Shown: in pieces, positions 47,083 through 47,123 of the stretch
Layout: each line of letters begins with the position of its first letter
How positions within the stretch are numbered: the stretch's first letter is position 1
Source: Euryarchaeota archaeon Ods01
GTDB lineage: Archaea > Halobacteriota > Halobacteria > Halobacteriales > Halorutilaceae
Direction of reading: 5' to 3'
NCBI GenBank assembly: GCA_028751095.1
Contig: JAQZCZ010000005.1
Location: 1 to 47,123 of the forward strand
DNA length: 47,123 bases
Notes under the pieces: model-generated
The model's database searches: none
What the model saw: only the letters and a program-made list of their open reading frames with translations
Told to the model about the DNA's origin: nothing
Translations under genes and position numbers: made by a program

Positions 47083-47123
47083 ACCCGACGTTTCCGCGGC
47101 ACGTCTAAAACGTTTTCTGAAAG

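Noticed and set aside
1-47123. CRISPR array, tRNA or rRNA genes
   Set aside because: No regularly spaced direct repeats and no T-loop (GGTTCGAATCC-like) or rRNA-like segments were recognised. The GCTTCGAATCC near 12634 lacks a cloverleaf context.

Overview
The window is a gene-dense chromosomal segment from a haloarchaeon-like euryarchaeon. Proteins are acidic, and HTH_10, HalX, haloarchaeal DUFs and archaeal-type AlaRS are present. Coding sequence uses ATA (Ile) and AGG (Arg) often, which is unusual for haloarchaea. No rRNA, tRNA, CRISPR array or intact mobile element was recognised. Main blocks: (1) a lipid/acyl-CoA module (acyl-CoA synthetase, HTH_10 regulator, SCP2 protein, acyl-CoA dehydrogenase, hotdog thioesterase). 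(2) Small regulatory and zinc-finger genes plus a cold-shock gene with a second copy ~34 kb away. (3) A divergent secretion locus (8.6-14.8 kb) with DUF5305, several TasA/camelysin (DUF1102)-like secreted proteins, a membrane-HTH regulator and a SipW-like signal peptidase. One of the secreted-protein genes is frameshifted. (4) UPF1/Dna2-like helicase, SDR, DUF4393 (Abi-alpha-like), DUF445, CoA-disulfide-reductase-like flavoprotein, UbiB-like kinase, MBL hydrolase and UspA. (5) A three-gene signalling operon (REC-PAS-GAF-PAS(n)-LOV-like histidine kinase, PAS kinase, HalX response regulator) divergent from a type IV pilus operon. (6) HEAR-repeat protein, endonuclease III, flavin oxidase, second csp, tpiA, thrC and alaS. 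The strongest non-gene signal is near-total absence of two tetranucleotides: by-eye scans found GATC twice and GGCC once in 47 kb. The best system-level candidates are the TasA-like filament locus and the LOV-kinase/pilus pairing. All homology calls are from reading the sequence; no database search was run.
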